Origin: Terriglobia bacterium
GTDB lineage: Bacteria > Acidobacteriota > UBA6911
Reading direction: 5' to 3'
Assembly (NCBI GenBank): GCA_020072565.1
Contig: JAIQGI010000018.1
Coordinates: forward strand, 62,001 to 126,000
Length of the DNA stretch: 64,000 bases
Part shown: piece by piece, positions 44,313-54,264 of the stretch
Numbering within the stretch: position 1 is the first letter of the stretch
How the letters are laid out: each line of letters begins with the position of its first letter
Notes under the pieces: model-generated
Database searches by the model: none
Told to the model about the DNA's origin: nothing
Seen by the model: only the letters and a program-made list of their open reading frames with translations
Position numbers and translations under genes: made by a program

Positions 44313-46796
44313 TTACGCGGTCGCCTGCACCTTTACGCCCAGCAGAGGTTCCAGGAGGACCCGCTCTTCGAGGGGGAGTTCCATCAAGACGCGAAGGTCC
44401 CGGGTCTGGCGATAAGAAACGGCGGAATCGAGGAGGCGCAGGGGAAGTCTGAACTCCGGCCGGCTTCCTGCGAGGCTGCGCCACAGGTCGAGCCAGCGGC
44501 GGGCAGTGAGCTCCTGAAAGACGGGTGAAAACAGGTCGGGGATGCACTCCACCAGGGCATGGGCCAACGCGGCGAGGGCGCCATATTTATAGTAGACAAG
44601 AATCAGAACTTTGATGCGCAACTGCAGTCCCTTTTCGTCGTGAAGCATGCGCTGCAAAATGCGGATCAGGGCAGTCGTGTTTCCCGCATCGGGATTGTCC
44701 GAGCGATAGAAGCGATTGAGCGCTTCCCCGAGGGCGGTACTGCCTTCCTGCCACCTGTCCTCGGCAAAGAGGATTTCGGCATGCTTGAAGAACACGAAGG
44801 CGGATTGTTCGCCGAGTTCGATTGCGCGTTCCGTTGAGATCAGAGCATCACGATAGTGTTCCAGCGCTGCCTGAGCAGTGCCGCGCACGGCCCACGCCAG
44901 AGGCTGGTCCGGCGCAATTTCCAATGCACGTTCGGCATGCTCCAACGCCTGCTCAAAGTGCTTCAGCTCGATCAAAGCTGCGCACCTGTAAACGTAGGGC
45001 ATCTCGTCGAACGGATCAATCTCTGCTGCCTTGGCAAAGGATGCGGATGCCTCCTCATAACAACTGAGGTCCGACAGGGATATGCCCCGGTAGATCCAGG
45101 CGAATGAGTCGTCGGGATCGAGCTGGGTGGCTTTCTCGAAAGACGCCAGCGCCTGGTCGGGATGCCCGGTGTTGAGAAGGATCGCGCCCCGGTCGCTCCA
45201 GGCTCTTGCCTCCTGCGGATTCAGCTCAATAGCCTGGTCGCAGGAGTCCAGGGCTTCCTCGCACCTGCCAAGCTTGGACAGCGCTGAGCCGCGAAGCATC
45301 CAGGCCAACGCATCCTTCGGATTGAATGCGATCATCTTGTCATAGCAGGCCACTGCCTCTTCGTGGCGTCCAAGGCTCCGCAGGCAAAAGCCGAGAACCG
45401 ACAAATCCTCGGGGCGACCTCGAAGAGCGACCAGTTCCTCCGCGGCCCGCAGGGCGCGCGGGAAGTCGCTCTTTTCGACGGCGCTCTTATATTCTGCACA
45501 GCAAATGGGGACGCGGGGATGTTCGCCCTCCTCTTCGCGCACCTCAAGCGCGGGTTGGACATACGCCCGCTCCAGTGCCGCATCGGCAGGAAGAGATGCC
45601 AATCGCTGCCGCAATTCTGCGGGGGAATACCACAACCGGAGAAAGTCGACGAGCAGACGCACAGGTTTGCCCCGGTGCTTCTTGACCTCGATCGACAGCC
45701 TCATGAGCGGCTCGCGCAGCTCATAATACCTGTCCGCTCCCACAGCGAAGGAGTGGAGATGCCCGATCTTGCGCAGAGCCTCGAGATGCGTGGTAGCGTT
45801 TTCCGGTTTCATGAAACAGCGCCGTGCGATTTCCTTGACGGGCATCGGGTGACGCCATTCGCAGATGAAGGCAATGATCTTCCTTTGCTGGGGTGAAAGC
45901 CATGCCATGCGCGCCTGATAGTAGGGCGTCAGATCGTCGATGGTGCGCATGAGCGGTTCAATCAACTCGTCAAGAGAGTCGCGCGTGAGAAACTGCGAGA
46001 AGATGACGTAAGCACGGTGGTTGCCTCCCGCCAGGTACTTTAAGGCGCGCATCCTCCCCAGCCCTCGAGGGGTAGTGATAAAGTCGGAGAGCTTCCGGTC
46101 TCCCCGGTAGTTAGCGATTTTCACGAGCAGACGCATAGCGTCTTCATGCGTAAGCTCCTCCAATTGGTGAAAATGGCGGATGCCGGGGAAAGATGTCCCG
46201 CCCGGTAGCAGAGCATCATCCAAGGGACTCTGACTGGAGGCCAGCATCAGAAAGTGAGGATTCACCCGCATGAAGCGATCGAAATGCCGGCGCCCGTCAG
46301 GTCCTATCCCTTGCAAGAGTTCATCCAGGTTTTCCATCAGGATGAGCAGAGTCCGCCCCTGCAACAGTTCTTGGAGGATTTCGGTGGCGGCGATCTCCGC
46401 CTTTTCCGCCGGAAGATTGTACAGTGCATTAATGCGCTGAGCCGACACTTCATCATTCTCAATTTCAGCAATCAAAGCGTGAAGGATGCGCAACAGCAGA
46501 TCCAGGAAGGTGGTGATCTCCCATTCCTCCTCGCGCAACCAGGCGAGGTACATCCGCTCGCGCACATCCGCCATGGCACGCAATCGGTAGTAGATCAAGG
46601 AAATCAGATGGGTCTTTCCGATCCCCCTCGGGCCGATAAGGAAGGTGTGCTGCTGGCTGCGGTCGAATGCGCAAGTGCGGATCCGCTCCATGATTTCCTG
46701 TGCGAGATCATGCCTCTGGACAAAAATACCCTCCAATGCTTCCTGCGGCATCAAACTCGGGGTGAAACGGGAGAGAAAAGCGGGCTGCTGGGTCAT
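44313..46796 (-). CDS. AAA/STAND-type ATPase with winged-helix and TPR domains
   Basis: An 827-residue cytoplasmic protein; ATG 46796 is used because four residues further upstream the only start is TTG. Residues 45-330 are a P-loop ATPase: GPRGIGKTHLISL (55-67), a Walker B-like ILMENLDELLQG, and a sensor-like ASSQSPLDDA. A winged-helix follows (MPVKEIARRCFMKPENATTH), then about eight TPR motifs (roughly 470-730, for example AVACYDKMIAFNPKDALAWM). This arrangement resembles regulatory STAND/archaeal-ATPase proteins that couple nucleotide binding to a TPR sensor. A small coiled-coil gene and a TonB-like gene lie upstream on the same strand. Function unknown; signal transduction or a scaffold ATPase is inferred. 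Confidence 0.75.
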   Translation of the reverse strand: MTQQPAFLSRFTPSLMPQEALEGIFVQRHDLAQEIMERIRTCAFDRSQQHTFLIGPRGIGKTHLISLIYYRLRAMADVRERMYLAWLREEEWEITTFLDLLLRILHALIAEIENDEVSAQRINALYNLPAEKAEIAATEILQELLQGRTLLILMENLDELLQGIGPDGRRHFDRFMRVNPHFLMLASSQSPLDDALLPGGTSFPGIRHFHQLEELTHEDAMRLLVKIANYRGDRKLSDFITTPRGLGRMRALKYLAGGNHRAYVIFSQFLTRDSLDELIEPLMRTIDDLTPYYQARMAWLSPQQRKIIAFICEWRHPMPVKEIARRCFMKPENATTHLEALRKIGHLHSFAVGADRYYELREPLMRLSIEVKKHRGKPVRLLVDFLRLWYSPAELRQRLASLPADAALERAYVQPALEVREEEGEHPRVPICCAEYKSAVEKSDFPRALRAAEELVALRGRPEDLSVLGFCLRSLGRHEEAVACYDKMIAFNPKDALAWMLRGSALSKLGRCEEALDSCDQAIELNPQEARAWSDRGAILLNTGHPDQALASFEKATQLDPDDSFAWIYRGISLSDLSCYEEASASFAKAAEIDPFDEMPYVYRCAALIELKHFEQALEHAERALEIAPDQPLAWAVRGTAQAALEHYRDALISTERAIELGEQSAFVFFKHAEILFAEDRWQEGSTALGEALNRFYRSDNPDAGNTTALIRILQRMLHDEKGLQLRIKVLILVYYKYGALAALAHALVECIPDLFSPVFQELTARRWLDLWRSLAGSRPEFRLPLRLLDSAVSYRQTRDLRVLMELPLEERVLLEPLLGVKVQATA

Positions 46797-46864
46797 ATAC
46801 CGGCACAATTCAAAGAGGGCTTCGTCTCGGCGCCCCGCGAATTCCTAAAGCGGAGATGCGGGGA

Positions 46865-47107
46865 CTACGCATGCTTCTCAAGCTCTGCAAGGTCATAATT
46901 CTGCACCTTCAGATCACTCTGCACCCCCAATCGGGCCAAAGCTCCGTCGTAAATAAGCTTTACTGCCTTCTTCGCCTCCTGCAGTTCATGCAGCCTTTCT
47001 TTGGCTCGTGTTATCTCGGCTGCTAGCTCCAGATCAAGTTGCTCCAACTCGTCCTTAGCCAGCTCCAGAGTTTCCTCATATCTGCGTTTTTGTTCTTGCG
47101 TCAGCAT
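46865..47107 (-). CDS. Small coiled-coil protein
   Basis: An 80-residue, highly charged helical protein (residues 1-55 form one long heptad-like helix: KRRYEETLELAKDELEQLDL). No cysteines, no membrane segment, no recognised family. It sits 69 bp before the ATPase-TPR gene and 102 bp after the TonB-like gene on the same strand, so it is likely an accessory of one of them. Coding is supported by amino-acid composition and by its fit in the operon, not by a family match. Confidence 0.6.
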   Translation of the reverse strand: MLTQEQKRRYEETLELAKDELEQLDLELAAEITRAKERLHELQEAKKAVKLIYDGALARLGVQSDLKVQNYDLAELEKHA

Positions 47108-47209
47108 AGGTTTTACGCCCTCTTCCGGTGATCAGTGCTTGTGTCTTCCAACAGTGCAAACTCAAGTCTCATCGCATCCTGCAACAGAGGCTTCACCGCC
47201 GGCCGCAGC

Positions 47210-48883
47210 CTAGCGCTTGAAATCCACCGTTATGGTTGTCTCGCTCTTAATACTCACACCCCGAAGCGTCGCGGGCTTGAATTGCCATTTCATAACGGCC
47301 GCTTCGGCAGCAGGACGGAGGAGTGACGGGCCGCGCACTGCAGTTGCCTTGGTCACTCTCCCCTGCTCATCAACTTCCACCGTAAGCTCCACCCTGCCCA
47401 TGATCCTCATCTTGACGGCCACCGGAGGATATTCCGGAACTACCCTGGAAAGCGGCAGCGGGGCCGTTGCCGCGGGCGCAGGGCTTACCGTCGGGGCTTC
47501 AGCAGCGGACTTCACTTCGGTGCTGGGCGGAGGGCCGGACGGAGCGACGGGCACGTTAGCGGGAAGCCGCTCGGGAATCGGCACCTGAGACACCCGTGCC
47601 GGCGGCATCTCAACGGTGGTCTTGGGTAGGGTCCCCTGAGTGGCGAACGACTGAGGCGGCGCAATCGTCGCCGGGCGCGTTTCATCAACAGTAGCCGGCG
47701 GAGGTGTCGGCACAGGGGGGAAAGTTCCGTGGGAATTGCCTGCCCCGGCTGCCGGTTGTCCTGACGCATCTCCTTTAGCACTTGCCGATTTCGTTCGAGC
47801 CGCTGCCGATTGAGCAGCGGAGGGATCCGGACGAGCAGCGTTGCGCGCCGCCTGGGACGACGCGGGAGATGCCTCACGAGTCGCCGCGCCCGCGGCGTTC
47901 AGGCGCATCGAATCACTTGCGGTCTTTCCCGGGTCGGCGGCAGTCCTCTGGGGCCCGACGGTTTGCGAGGACCCTCCCAGCGGCGTTCCGGGCGATACCG
48001 ACGATCCGACATCCGTTTGGGATGACGGAGCTTTGGCCTGACTCGAGGAGTCGCTCTTCGTGAAAAAATAGCGATAGGAAAAAACGCAAGCCGCGATCAG
48101 GGTCACGGCCGCGAAGCCGACAACTGCCCGCCGCGGAGCCCTGTGAAGGCGCCCCACTTCCGAAATGATTGCAGTGGACCTGCCAGGTCTTGCCACGACA
48201 TCCGGCTTGTCACCAATGTATGCCTTGGGTGGAAGTTTAACCTTCTCTCCAGGCGGAGCTTCGGCCGGCACTGCCGGCGGCAGATGCGGCAGCGCCGCTG
48301 CTCGCATCGGAGATTCTTCGGGTACTTTGGCAGTGACCGCTTTTGCAGCGAGCGTGGCAGGGGGAGCGGATCGAACCTCCTTGCGATCCGCAGCCTCGGC
48401 CGGAATGGCTGTGGCGACAGATGCCGCACCCGATGCCGGCGCTTCCGGTGGAGGCGCGGGTTCGGGCGCACCTGCAGGCTGGAACCTCGTGGCCTCACGT
48501 ATCGTAAGCGGGATGACATTGGATTTCGGTCGCGATTGGAGTTCGTCGAGTGTCCGCGCGAGTTCCGCATCCACATCGGCATAAAAAACTCCACCATCGT
48601 CCGACTCTGGTTCCTGCGTGTTTCGGGAACCCGGCAGCTTTGGGATGCCGCCGGCGCTTTCCAGTGAGCCGTGCTGAGATGCGGGTTCGACTGCAGCTGC
48701 ATCCGATCGTTCGGGCGGTACTTCCAAGACGGCAGAGACGGCGTCCAGCTCTTCCAGGAATTGAAAAACAAGCGCGTCCACATCCGGTGCTTTGGCACGC
48801 GTCCCCCTGCTTTTGGGATCAGTTGCCTGTGTGTTCAGGTGTTCTCCGTCCATTTCCATTCTGCGCACCTTCTCCTTGTTCAT
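47210..48883 (-). CDS. TonB-like energy-transduction protein with long cytoplasmic N-terminus
   Basis: A 557-residue protein, start at 48883 (MNKEKVRRMEMDGEHLNTQ) with GGAGG upstream. Its single membrane helix is near residues 245-262 (VVGFAAVTLIAACVF), unusually far in, with about 240 acidic/proline-rich residues before it. A Pro/Ala/Ser-rich periplasmic spacer follows, then the TonB C-terminal domain (about 475-555: VVPEYPPVAVKMRIMGRVEL, KWQFKPATLRGVSI). The C-terminal domain would contact TonB-box receptors. The long cytoplasmic segment is atypical for TonB and may couple it to the ATPase/coiled-coil proteins encoded downstream. Similar fusions occur in acidobacteria and deltaproteobacteria as regulators of unknown role. 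Confidence 0.8.
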   Translation of the reverse strand: MNKEKVRRMEMDGEHLNTQATDPKSRGTRAKAPDVDALVFQFLEELDAVSAVLEVPPERSDAAAVEPASQHGSLESAGGIPKLPGSRNTQEPESDDGGVFYADVDAELARTLDELQSRPKSNVIPLTIREATRFQPAGAPEPAPPPEAPASGAASVATAIPAEAADRKEVRSAPPATLAAKAVTAKVPEESPMRAAALPHLPPAVPAEAPPGEKVKLPPKAYIGDKPDVVARPGRSTAIISEVGRLHRAPRRAVVGFAAVTLIAACVFSYRYFFTKSDSSSQAKAPSSQTDVGSSVSPGTPLGGSSQTVGPQRTAADPGKTASDSMRLNAAGAATREASPASSQAARNAARPDPSAAQSAAARTKSASAKGDASGQPAAGAGNSHGTFPPVPTPPPATVDETRPATIAPPQSFATQGTLPKTTVEMPPARVSQVPIPERLPANVPVAPSGPPPSTEVKSAAEAPTVSPAPAATAPLPLSRVVPEYPPVAVKMRIMGRVELTVEVDEQGRVTKATAVRGPSLLRPAAEAAVMKWQFKPATLRGVSIKSETTITVDFKR

Positions 48884-49182
48884 ATTACTGCCTCCGCCCG
48901 GTATAGAGTCGTAAGGCTGCGTTCGGGATGAGGGGACTAATTGGCTGATTTTAGCATTGACGCAAGGACGCACACCACAAAAATCGCTCTTGTTACCCTG
49001 CCAGAATCTGCACAAACTATTAAATATGTGTGAGTTACAGCAAGAACAGACCGCCATTTTCCACACGGGCGCGAAATATCAGACAGACTTATGTTGAAGT
49101 CATTTCGCGCGCGTGATAGACAAGGGGGTCCGGCAGCATCCCTACGGCCCGGCGGGCGGGGAAGCTGTCAGGGAGACTGTCC

Positions 49183-49944
49183 ATGAAGCCCGGCAAAGTG
49201 TACCTCGTGGGGGCGGGTCCCGGAAGTCCGGAGCTGTTGACCCTTAAAGCGGCTGACCTGTTGAAGAGAGCCGATGTTGTTGTCTATGACCGGCTTATCC
49301 AGCAGGAAGTGCTCGGTCTTTCCAGGCCTTCCGCCGAGTGCATTTACATGGGCCAGCCGGTTGGCAGGCATGAATCGCGGCAGGAAGAAATCCACGCCCT
49401 GCTCGTGCAAAAGGCTCGGGAAGGAAAGCTGGTGGTTCGGCTCAAGGGCGGAGACCCATTCCTGTTCGGACGCGGCGGCGAAGAGGTGGAGTTTCTTGCC
49501 GAGCACGGCGTACCGTTTGAGGTGATACCGGGCGTTTCCGCCGCCCTGGCCGCGCCTCTTGCAGCCTGCATCTCCGTGACGCACCGGAACGCGGCCTCAT
49601 CCGTAGCGATCGTAACCGGCCACGAGGCCAGTGTGGAAACCAGCCGGATACACTGGGACGCACTCAGCAAGCTGGACACCCTCGTATTTCTCATGGGGGT
49701 GCACAACGTGCGCAATATCAGCCGGAGCTTGATCGCGCATGGCCGAAGCCCCGAAACGCCTGCAGCCATGATCCAGATGGCATTCTGGCCGGACCAGTTC
49801 GTAGTCACCGGGACACTGGCCAATATCGCCGACGAAGTCGAGCATGCCGCCATAAAGCCGCCCGCCACTCTGGTTGTGGGTGAAGTGGTGAGGCTTCGGG
49901 AGAAACTCTGCCTCGCCGCACGATCGTCGGCCGCCACGAAATGA
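49183..49944 (+). CDS. cobA: Uroporphyrinogen-III C-methyltransferase
   Basis: A 253-residue cytoplasmic SAM-dependent enzyme that methylates uroporphyrinogen III to precorrin-2, the branch point to sirohaem and cobalamin. Motifs are GAGPGSPELLTLKA (residues 9-22), YDRLI, the SAM loop GGDPFLFGRGGEE (about 87-99) and VTGHEA. Only the methyltransferase part is present; no CysG dehydrogenase/chelatase domain is fused. It lies 189 bp upstream of dsrA on the same strand and supplies the cofactor of DsrAB, with DsrN. No riboswitch was recognised upstream. Confidence 0.92.
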   Translation: MKPGKVYLVGAGPGSPELLTLKAADLLKRADVVVYDRLIQQEVLGLSRPSAECIYMGQPVGRHESRQEEIHALLVQKAREGKLVVRLKGGDPFLFGRGGEEVEFLAEHGVPFEVIPGVSAALAAPLAACISVTHRNAASSVAIVTGHEASVETSRIHWDALSKLDTLVFLMGVHNVRNISRSLIAHGRSPETPAAMIQMAFWPDQFVVTGTLANIADEVEHAAIKPPATLVVGEVVRLREKLCLAARSSAATK

Positions 49945-50075
49945 AAACCGACACCGAACCAGAGGCAGAATCGGCGAAAATCCGTTTTTCCCGGCTCCGG
50001 CCAGTTCGAAAGCCATGCAGGTGCGAAACGAGATTGTACGGGTCGGATACCCGATCTGTTTATGGCTTAATAAGC

Positions 50076-50103
50076 TTGTATTGCGGATTGATCGCGTTTA
50101 AAT
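50076..50103 (+). promoter_or_regulatory. Possible promoter of the dsrAB operon
   Basis: TTGTAT (50076-50081) and TTAAAT (50098-50103) are 16 bases apart in a locally AT-rich stretch about 30 bases before the dsrA start. Matches to the sigma-70 consensus are moderate. Confidence 0.3.
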
Positions 50104-50132
50104 TCTTCCCGCAGTTTCATGGGGGATGACCG

Positions 50133-51326
50133 ATGGCAAAAGACGACAACAGGAAAACCGGGATGCTGGACGAGCTCGAGCAAGGGCCCTGGCCCAGCTT
50201 CGTGAAGGAGATCAAGAAAGCCGCAGAGAGCAGCGAGGTGTGCGAGGATCTCCTCGGGCAACTGGAACTCTCTTATGAAGAAAAAAAGGGGCACTGGAAG
50301 CACGGCGGCATTGTCGGCGTGCTCGGTTACGGCGGAGGCGTCATCGGGCGCTATAGCGATGTGCCGGACCGGTTCCCAAAGGTGGCACATTTCCACACTC
50401 TGCGCGTTAACCAGCCCTCGGGCTGGTTTTACAGCAGTTCTGCACTGCGGACGTTGTGCGACATCTGGGAACGTCATGGCTCAGGCCTGACCAATATGCA
50501 TGGCGCCACCGGGGACATCGTGTTTCTGGGCACCAGAACCGACGAGCTGGAACCGACTTTTAAAGAACTGACTGCAGCCGGATTCGACCTGGGCGGGTCC
50601 GGCTCCTCCATGCGCACTCCCTCATGCTGCGTCGGCAAAGCGCGCTGCGAATGGTCCTGCTACGACACGATGAGGGCCTGCTACAACATCACCCAGACCT
50701 ACCAGGACGAGATGCACCGGCCTCCATTCCCCTATAAATTCAAACTCAAATTCTCCGGCTGCCCGAACGATTGCGTCGCTTCAATCGCGCGCGCAGATCT
50801 TTCGGTTATCGGCATATGGAAGGACGACATCCGGCAGGACGACGCCGCGGTGGCTGAGTATGCTGCCCAGGGTCTCGACATTCAAAACGATGTCTGCGAC
50901 CGATGCCCGAGCCGGTGCATGAATTGGGATGGCAAGGAGCTTGCCATAAAAAGCAGCGAATGTGTGCGCTGCATGCACTGCATCAATGTGATGCCGAAGG
51001 CCCTGCGGCCGGGAACCGACCAGGGTGCAGCCATCCTGATCGGGTCGAAGGCTCCCATAGTCCAGGGGGCGCTCCTGTCCTCGGTTCTGGTCCCCTTTGT
51101 TCCCGCCGATGAACTCGAGGAGACTCTTAAGGAGCTTATTTCCCGAGTCTGGGAGTTCTGGGATGAGTATGGAAAAAGTCGCGAGCGGATTGGCGAACTC
51201 ATCCAGCGTGTCGGCATGGCCAACTTCCTTGATGCCATCGGTCTGGATCCGGTGCCCGAGATGATCACGGCCCCCAGGGACAATCCGTACATCTTCATCC
51301 AGCCCGGCGAAGAGAAGGAGAAATAG
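50133..51326 (+). CDS. dsrA: Dissimilatory sulfite reductase subunit alpha
   Basis: A 397-residue cytoplasmic protein, somewhat shorter than typical DsrA. With DsrB it forms the alpha2-beta2 enzyme that reduces sulfite (forming the DsrC trisulfide) using sirohaem-[4Fe-4S]. Cluster cysteines C166, C172, C210 and C214 are in [14 protein letters not shown] and SGCPNDC. The C-terminal ferredoxin domain has CDRCPSRC and CVRCMHC (C255-C283). The ribosome site is GGGGGAT. Protein features alone do not tell oxidative from reductive type; the presence of DsrD points to reduction. It starts the plus-strand unit dsrA-B-L-C-rsbRD-M-K-J-O-P. Confidence 0.96.
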   Translation: MAKDDNRKTGMLDELEQGPWPSFVKEIKKAAESSEVCEDLLGQLELSYEEKKGHWKHGGIVGVLGYGGGVIGRYSDVPDRFPKVAHFHTLRVNQPSGWFYSSSALRTLCDIWERHGSGLTNMHGATGDIVFLGTRTDELEPTFKELTAAGFDLGGSGSSMRTPSCCVGKARCEWSCYDTMRACYNITQTYQDEMHRPPFPYKFKLKFSGCPNDCVASIARADLSVIGIWKDDIRQDDAAVAEYAAQGLDIQNDVCDRCPSRCMNWDGKELAIKSSECVRCMHCINVMPKALRPGTDQGAAILIGSKAPIVQGALLSSVLVPFVPADELEETLKELISRVWEFWDEYGKSRERIGELIQRVGMANFLDAIGLDPVPEMITAPRDNPYIFIQPGEEKEK

Positions 51327-51386
51327 GCTGCATCCGGCATGGCAACGACATCCAGGCCGCCCCAGCGATTATCAGGAGTCATCAAG

Positions 51387-52469
51387 ATGGCAACACAACC
51401 TGTCAAGAGAATCACCGACATCGGACCGCCGCACTACGAGCAGTTTCTTCATCCGATCATCAAGCGGAACTACGGGCAGTGGAGGTATCACGAATCTATT
51501 GCTCCGGGCGTGCTCTGCCATGTGGCTGAGTCTGGCGAGAAGATCTACACGGTCCGCGCCGGTTCGCCGCGCCTGCTGAGCGTCCAGACGCTCAGGCTCT
51601 TCGCCGATCTCGCGGACAAATACTGCGAAGGGTATCTGCGATTCACCAGCCGCCATAACGTCGAGTTCCTTCTTGACGATCCGGCCAAGATCGAGCCCCT
51701 CAAGAAGGATCTGTTGGCGTCCGGCTTTCCGGTGGGCGGCACCAACAACGCCATCAGCAACATCGTCCACACCCAGGGGTGGATTCACTGCCACTCTTCC
51801 GCCACCGACGCGTCGGGCATAGTCAAAAACGTCATGGACGCTCTCTACCAACACTTCACGCATGAAGATATGCCCGCCAAGCTGCGCATCGCGCTCGCGT
51901 GCTGTCTCAACATGTGCGGCGCAGTGCACTGCTCAGACATCGCAATCCTGGGCGTTCACCGCAAGCCGCCGAAGATCCAGCACGATGTGCTGCCGAGGAT
52001 TTGCGAAGTCCCAACCCTGATCGCTTCGTGTCCGACAGGGGCGATCCGGCCTGCCACGGTGGATGGAAAGCAGTCGGTCGAGGTGGTGGAAGGGCAGTGC
52101 ATGTTTTGCGGCAACTGTTACACGGTATGCCCGGCAATGACGATGAACGATCCCGAAAACGACGGCCTGTCCATCTGGGTAGGGGGGAAGGTGAGCAATG
52201 CGCGCACCGCTCCGAAGTTCACCAAGCTCGCCATTCCGTTCCTCCCGAACAATCCGCCCCACTGGCCTGAGGTGGTCGAGGCGGTGGTGAACATCGTCCG
52301 GGTTTACGCCGAAAACGCCCGCAGATATGAGCGCGTAGGTGAGTGGATTGAACGGATCGGCTGGCCGAGATTTTTCCAACTGACCGGGATTCCGTTTACT
52401 CGCTACCACATCGATGATTTCAAGAACGCCGGCCTGACGTATGCGCGCTCCACGCATATAAGGTTTTAG
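51387..52469 (+). CDS. dsrB: Dissimilatory sulfite reductase subunit beta
   Basis: A 360-residue cytoplasmic protein. The start at 51387 has AGGAG nine bases before it; an in-frame ATG 48 bases upstream lacks one. Cofactor cysteines are in GWIHCHSSA (C135) and [12 protein letters not shown] (C172-C182); the ferredoxin part has SCPTG (C215) and [12 protein letters not shown] (C238-C248). DsrB carries the catalytically competent sirohaem site of the heterodimer and binds the C-terminal arm of DsrC. It follows dsrA by 60 bp and is followed by dsrL, the order reported in acidobacterial sulfur-cycling genomes. Confidence 0.96.
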   Translation: MATQPVKRITDIGPPHYEQFLHPIIKRNYGQWRYHESIAPGVLCHVAESGEKIYTVRAGSPRLLSVQTLRLFADLADKYCEGYLRFTSRHNVEFLLDDPAKIEPLKKDLLASGFPVGGTNNAISNIVHTQGWIHCHSSATDASGIVKNVMDALYQHFTHEDMPAKLRIALACCLNMCGAVHCSDIAILGVHRKPPKIQHDVLPRICEVPTLIASCPTGAIRPATVDGKQSVEVVEGQCMFCGNCYTVCPAMTMNDPENDGLSIWVGGKVSNARTAPKFTKLAIPFLPNNPPHWPEVVEAVVNIVRVYAENARRYERVGEWIERIGWPRFFQLTGIPFTRYHIDDFKNAGLTYARSTHIRF

Positions 52470-52572
52470 CGGGCCCCAGTGCAAACCGCAGAGACCTTGA
52501 AGACCGCAAGGGAAAACCTCGTTTCCGGGCGCCCTTTACGGTGTCGGTGGCGGCATTTTCAGGAAGCGAGCC

Positions 52573-54234
52573 ATGGGGTTGTTTAAGGAAGTCAAGAAGC
52601 CGATCATCAAGGCCACGGCGAGCGTCGGTGCTCAGATCAGCCCGCTGCGCCCGAAGTATGTCCCCAAGTCGGCGCCGTGCATCGGGCGGTGCCCGGGTGG
52701 CGCGGATATCCGCGGCTGGCTGACGACGATTGCCCAGGCCGAAGCGTATGGCCGAAGCGACGAGCAGGCTTACGAACTCGCATGGAAAATGATCGCCGAA
52801 CGGAATCCCTTTCCCGCCGTCTGCGGGCGTGTGTGCCCTCACCCTTGCGAGGACGCCTGCAACCGTGGCGCCAAGGATGGGGCCGTGGCGATCAACGCCC
52901 TGGAGAGATTCATTGGCGACATCGGCCTGGCGCACAACCTCAAGTTCTCCATGCTGACCGGGGAACGTCATGAGGAGAAGATCGCCGTGATCGGCGCAGG
53001 CCCCGCGGGGCTCTCCTGTGCTTATCAACTTGCGCGCCGCGGCTATCCGGTCACGGTGTTCGAGGCGTTCAGCGCGCCTGGGGGAATGCTTCGCTATGGG
53101 ATTCCAGCGTACCGTCTTCCTCGTGAAGTGCTGGATGGAGAAATAGGGCGGATTCTTGAACTGGGCGTTGAATTGAAGTGCAACGTCATTGTGGGCAGGG
53201 ACATTTCCCTCGCACAGTTGCGCACGGAGCATCGGGCGATCTTTGTGGGCATCGGAGCACATAAGGGATTGAAGTTGGGGGTGCCCGGCGAGGAATCCAG
53301 CAATATCTTCACGGGGACTGAGTTTCTGAATCACGTCAACTCCGGCGAGGAGTTGTCGCTGGGAGGGAAAGTCGTCGTGATCGGCGGAGGAGACACGGCC
53401 ATCGACGCGGCGAGGGTGAGCAGGCGCCTGGGTGCCGACGTCACGTTGCTCTACCGCAGGACGCGTGCCGAGATGCCCGCCATCAAGCCCGAAATCGAAG
53501 GGGCTCTCGAGGAAGGTGTCAGGATCGAGTTTCTGGCCGCGCCGGTAGAGGTCCTCCGCGAACAAGATCTGGCGGTGGGATTGAAGTGCATCCGCATGAG
53601 GTTGGGCGAAGCGGATGCGTCGGGCCGGCCGCGTCCCGTGCCGGTCGCGGATTCGGAATTCGCCGTCGAGGCGACCACCATCATCGCAGCCATCAGCCAG
53701 GAACCTGAGTTTCAGGGTTTTGCGGAACTGCGGGAAGCTGATGGCTGGATCAAGATCAATGAGTGGGGAAACACGGGCACAGACGGTGTTTATGGGGGCG
53801 GCGATGACGTCGCGCTCGGTCTGGTCTCCATCGCGATCGCCCAGGGGCGTTTTGCCGCCGAGGCAATCGATGCGTGCCTGCGCGGAACCAGGCTGGTGAA
53901 GCCGGACCTGCCGGCGCAAATGAAGCCCGAGAAAATGAAGCTCGCCTGGTACAAGGAGGCGCCGCGCCACGAACGCTCTCACGTTCCCGTAGAACAGCGC
54001 GGCATGAACACGGAGATCGAATCCGGCTTGTCCGACGCAGAGGCGCGCGAGGAAGCCAAGCGCTGTCTCTCATGCGGCATGTGTATGGACTGCGAAACCT
54101 GCTGGATGTACTGTACCCCAAACGCCTTCACAAAGCTTCCCAAAGGCCAACATTACAGAGTCAAGCTCGAATTGTGCAACGGCTGCAAGAAATGCGCGGA
54201 AGAATGCCCGTGCGGATATATTGAAATGGTTTAG
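52573..54234 (+). CDS. dsrL: DsrL: iron-sulfur flavoprotein NAD(P)H:acceptor oxidoreductase
   Basis: A 553-residue cytoplasmic protein of the glutamate synthase small-subunit (GltD) type. A cysteine-rich N-terminus (CIGRCPGG, CGRVCPHPCEDACNRGA) binds a [4Fe-4S] cluster, then an FAD site GAGPAGLSCAYQLA (about 139-152), an NAD(P) site GGGDTAIDAARVSRR, and a two-cluster ferredoxin tail (CLSCGMCMDCETC and CNGCKKCAEECPCG). DsrL of sulfur oxidisers (DsrL-1) is longer, near 650 residues; this length fits the shorter type found in reducers and acidobacteria (DsrL-2), but the subtype needs a tree. It would link DsrAB electrons to NAD(P)H. It lies between dsrB and dsrC. Confidence 0.9.
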   Translation: MGLFKEVKKPIIKATASVGAQISPLRPKYVPKSAPCIGRCPGGADIRGWLTTIAQAEAYGRSDEQAYELAWKMIAERNPFPAVCGRVCPHPCEDACNRGAKDGAVAINALERFIGDIGLAHNLKFSMLTGERHEEKIAVIGAGPAGLSCAYQLARRGYPVTVFEAFSAPGGMLRYGIPAYRLPREVLDGEIGRILELGVELKCNVIVGRDISLAQLRTEHRAIFVGIGAHKGLKLGVPGEESSNIFTGTEFLNHVNSGEELSLGGKVVVIGGGDTAIDAARVSRRLGADVTLLYRRTRAEMPAIKPEIEGALEEGVRIEFLAAPVEVLREQDLAVGLKCIRMRLGEADASGRPRPVPVADSEFAVEATTIIAAISQEPEFQGFAELREADGWIKINEWGNTGTDGVYGGGDDVALGLVSIAIAQGRFAAEAIDACLRGTRLVKPDLPAQMKPEKMKLAWYKEAPRHERSHVPVEQRGMNTEIESGLSDAEAREEAKRCLSCGMCMDCETCWMYCTPNAFTKLPKGQHYRVKLELCNGCKKCAEECPCGYIEMV

Positions 54235-54264
54235 GAACGGGAACGCCGGTATGCGGATTTTGAA

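Noticed and set aside
48884-49182. A possible cobalamin-type riboswitch before cobA
   Set aside because: Short matches (GGGAAG-like words) exist, but no B12-box arrangement or conserved paired elements could be traced.
52420-53982. A 520-codon open frame antisense to dsrL
   Set aside because: dsrL on the plus strand has FAD, NAD(P) and iron-sulfur motifs; the antisense frame has none.
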